Shown in pieces: positions 62,077 through 64,000 of a stretch of DNA of 64,000 bases (position 1 is its first letter; each line of letters begins with the position of its first letter). A program made the translations under genes and the position numbers. The DNA is from Pseudocercospora fijiensis CIRAD86 (Eukaryota > Ascomycota > Dothideomycetes > Mycosphaerellales > Mycosphaerellaceae): positions 2,242,507 to 2,306,506 of the forward strand of contig NW_006921539.1 of the NCBI RefSeq assembly GCF_000340215.1. Reading direction: 5' to 3'. The notes beneath the pieces are model-generated. The model was not told where the DNA came from. It saw nothing but the letters and a program-made list of their open reading frames with translations, and did not search any database.

Positions 62077-63494
62077 CTACCTGAATTTTGCCTTCTATAC
62101 GGCGGCTCTCTCCTATTAACGGAACCGAGCTACTATACCTAACGAATCTAAGCTCGTTTTTAGTCTTAATCTATCCTCTTTCGGTATAAGATACTCGACA
62201 AGCAAATGCTTAGGCCGAGTCTAACTACGAAACCTAAGACTAACTAACAGCTCTATTAACTAATCCTAATCCTCGAACTCCTTCCGCTTCTTAGTAAAGA
62301 CCTTAAAGAGCGCTCGAGCTTCTTCGGGTACCTGCGGAGTAGTCGAGATAAAGCCGTATCGCTAAAATAGGTAATCCTTCGGAGGCTTATATAGAGATTT
62401 AGAGAATTCCAACGCTAACCTATCCTATTAGTAGCTTAGATTCCGGATATAAGCCCTCTCTGCCTTAGTAAAGATTTTATATAGCAGTAGCACTCTGCCT
62501 TCGAGAAACGCTTTCTATTTAACTGTTAGTATCTGCCGGCTACGAACGCCGGCTATATATGCCGAGTATAGAATAATTACCTATACCCCTTCCTCCTATA
62601 GTAACACTTCTGCCGTCCCTAGATACCTAGCCCCGATCGCATTAATCGTAAGCTACTTTGCCTTTATAGACGCAAAGGCTTCGCTCTAATACTAATAAAG
62701 AAACTTCTACTCTATATCGAGGATATAAAGACAACTAGTCTCGATTCCAATCCTTGCTAGCTTTTCGTAGTAGCTTTAACTATGATTTTCTAAATTGATA
62801 GGACTTATGCCTTAGCCCTTTACTAGTATCTCGTCTCTTTAACTATACTCGATCTACTCCTAGCGCTTATCGTCTATAGCGTTAGGCCCTAAGACTATAC
62901 CTGTTACTAAATCGACGTATAGTATCTCCTCGCTTTTTTCAGTTCCTTTATTCGTAGCATTAAGCTCTATCGCGGTATCCTAAACTCTAGTATTGTTGTT
63001 CTCGGCTATCTGAATATCTCCGTTACTATCGGTCGTATCGATAGAGGTAGCGGCTATAGGTCTAAATACTATTAGTTAACGTATTAAAGAAAAATATGCC
63101 GGCTATAGCTACCGGCTACGGCTACCGGCTATAGCTACTAGCTACGGCCGCTAGCTAGATTGACTTACGCTACTAGAACTTTACGCTCGAAAACTAGCCG
63201 CAATTCTTTCCTCCTCTTAGCCTTCTCTTAGGTTGTCTTCTTATTCTAACCTTTACTTTTTTCTATAGGCGCTAGCTATCGATAGAATGCCTCATTCCGC
63301 GCCTTTCTTCTCTTATCCTTAGCTCTTTTATCCTTATCTATCTTATCCTTTCTCTCGCGGTCTCGTACGGAATTCTTCTTCGTAGAGTACTCCTCTTTAG
63401 TCTTACGCTTTTTAGTTAGACGCTTAGGCAAAACAAACTCGCGGTCTTTAGTTCTATCTTCTATTTAGCGCGCGGCGCGCTTCTCTCTTGCTAT
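62077..63494 (-). pseudogene. hAT cargo lysine-rich protein (copy 2)
   Basis: As 32,480-33,897; collinear, same TAG end, no indel seen. Confidence 0.6.
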
Positions 63495-63640
63495 TATAAG
63501 GGAAAGGGGCGGGGGCGTAGCGTATAGTAGTTGTTGTCGGTATAGGTATAAAGGAAGAAGTTGAAAGTATAAGAATATCGCGAAGCCCTAATTGTTGCCG
63601 CCTACGTAACGTTATATAGGTAAGCTTTCGCAACTACGGT

Positions 63641-63863
63641 AACTACGCCCCGGTAATAGCAACTACGCCCTAGTAACGGCAACTACGCCCTAGCAACGGC
63701 AACCACGCCCTAGCAACGGTAATAAAGCGTAGTAAATACAACCTAGTAACTATTATAGCCGGCAATCGTAGCCGGCAGTCGAATAAGAGTGTCCTTATAG
63801 CAAAACTACGCCCTAGCAACGGCAACTACGCCCTAGCAACGGCAACTACGCCCTAGCAACGGC
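63641..63863. repeat. Right-end 20-bp tandem repeats (copy 2)
   Basis: Two blocks (63,641-63,720 and 63,804-63,863) of AACTACGCCCTAGCAACGGC units separated by the paired TAGCCGGCA motif, as in copy 1. Confidence 0.8.
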
Positions 63864-64000
63864 AAAAGAGCGTAGTAAATGTAACAGAGTTACTATTATA
63901 GCCGGCAATCGTAGCCGGCAGTCGAATAAGAGTGTCCTTATAGTAAAACCAATACAGTCTCTAGTTCAAACTAGGAATCTATATAGTTCGAAAAAACCAA

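Larger units (their letters stand above)
54520..64000 (-). mobile_element. hAT transposon copy 2, right end cut by the window
   Basis: Starts TAGACCCCGCAGTAGTTCGG and is collinear with copy 1 (offset 29,573, then 29,597 after 24 extra bases of GCCGGCTACGCT repeat at about 56,165-56,205). Differences are almost all C/T and G/A, as RIP predicts. The last 84 bp are outside the window. Same gene content as copy 1. Confidence 0.95.

Overview
This window is a repeat-rich stretch of a filamentous ascomycete (Pezizomycotina) genome. Most of it is transposable-element sequence ruined by repeat-induced point mutation (RIP). CpA/TpG dinucleotides are strongly depleted, CpG is kept, and decayed reading frames carry TAG/TAA where CAG, CAA or TGG are expected, almost never TGA. 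The only intact-looking host locus is a secreted GH15 glucoamylase with a C-terminal starch-binding domain (44,985-47,056, three short introns). It sits in a non-RIPped island of about 2.8 kb.

Layout. 1-6,738: Ty3/gypsy chromovirus 'G1', minus strand, with a tandem second LTR/gag block. 6,741-11,582: truncated inverted hAT copy (copy 3). 11,583-12,689: PR-RT part of a second gypsy element, 'G3'. 12,690-34,572: a third LTR retroelement, 'L2' (12.3 kb without its insert, 280-bp LTRs, gag, pol and a 917-codon third frame), inserted inside the G3 protease gene. 24,947-34,487: a complete 9.54-kb hAT element (copy 1) inserted in the L2 5' LTR with a perfect 8-bp target duplication. 34,573-36,285: the gag-PR half of G3. 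36,286-38,641: internal hAT fragment (copy 4). 39,050-43,970: a Tad-like LINE. 44,620-47,390: glucoamylase island. 47,400-54,519: more decayed LTR-element pieces, an assembly gap and a long ATA microsatellite. 54,520-64,000: hAT copy 2, complete except for about 84 bp of its right end beyond the window.

Main discovery. The hAT family carries genes unrelated to transposition. Besides an hAT transposase (three canonical introns; DDE/RNase H-like core and hATC dimerisation domain recognisable), each long copy encodes two different histone H3-fold proteins. One (26,243-26,798 in copy 1) has an H3-type tail with the ARK/KAPRK/KA-RK spacing of K9, K14, K18, K23 and K27. Removing two GT-AG introns restores a continuous H3 core. 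The other (28,184-28,825) has a long basic tail and a divergent H3 core. Two further cargo frames (a lysine-rich protein of about 470 codons and a roughly 180-codon helical protein) are not recognised. Pairs of the palindrome GCCGGC spaced 12-13 bp are scattered through the whole element, in introns and between genes. I know of no described hAT transposon carrying histone H3 genes.

Limits. All homology calls come from reading translated frames by eye. Start and stop positions of RIPped genes are approximate because RIP can destroy ATG and create TAG/TAA.
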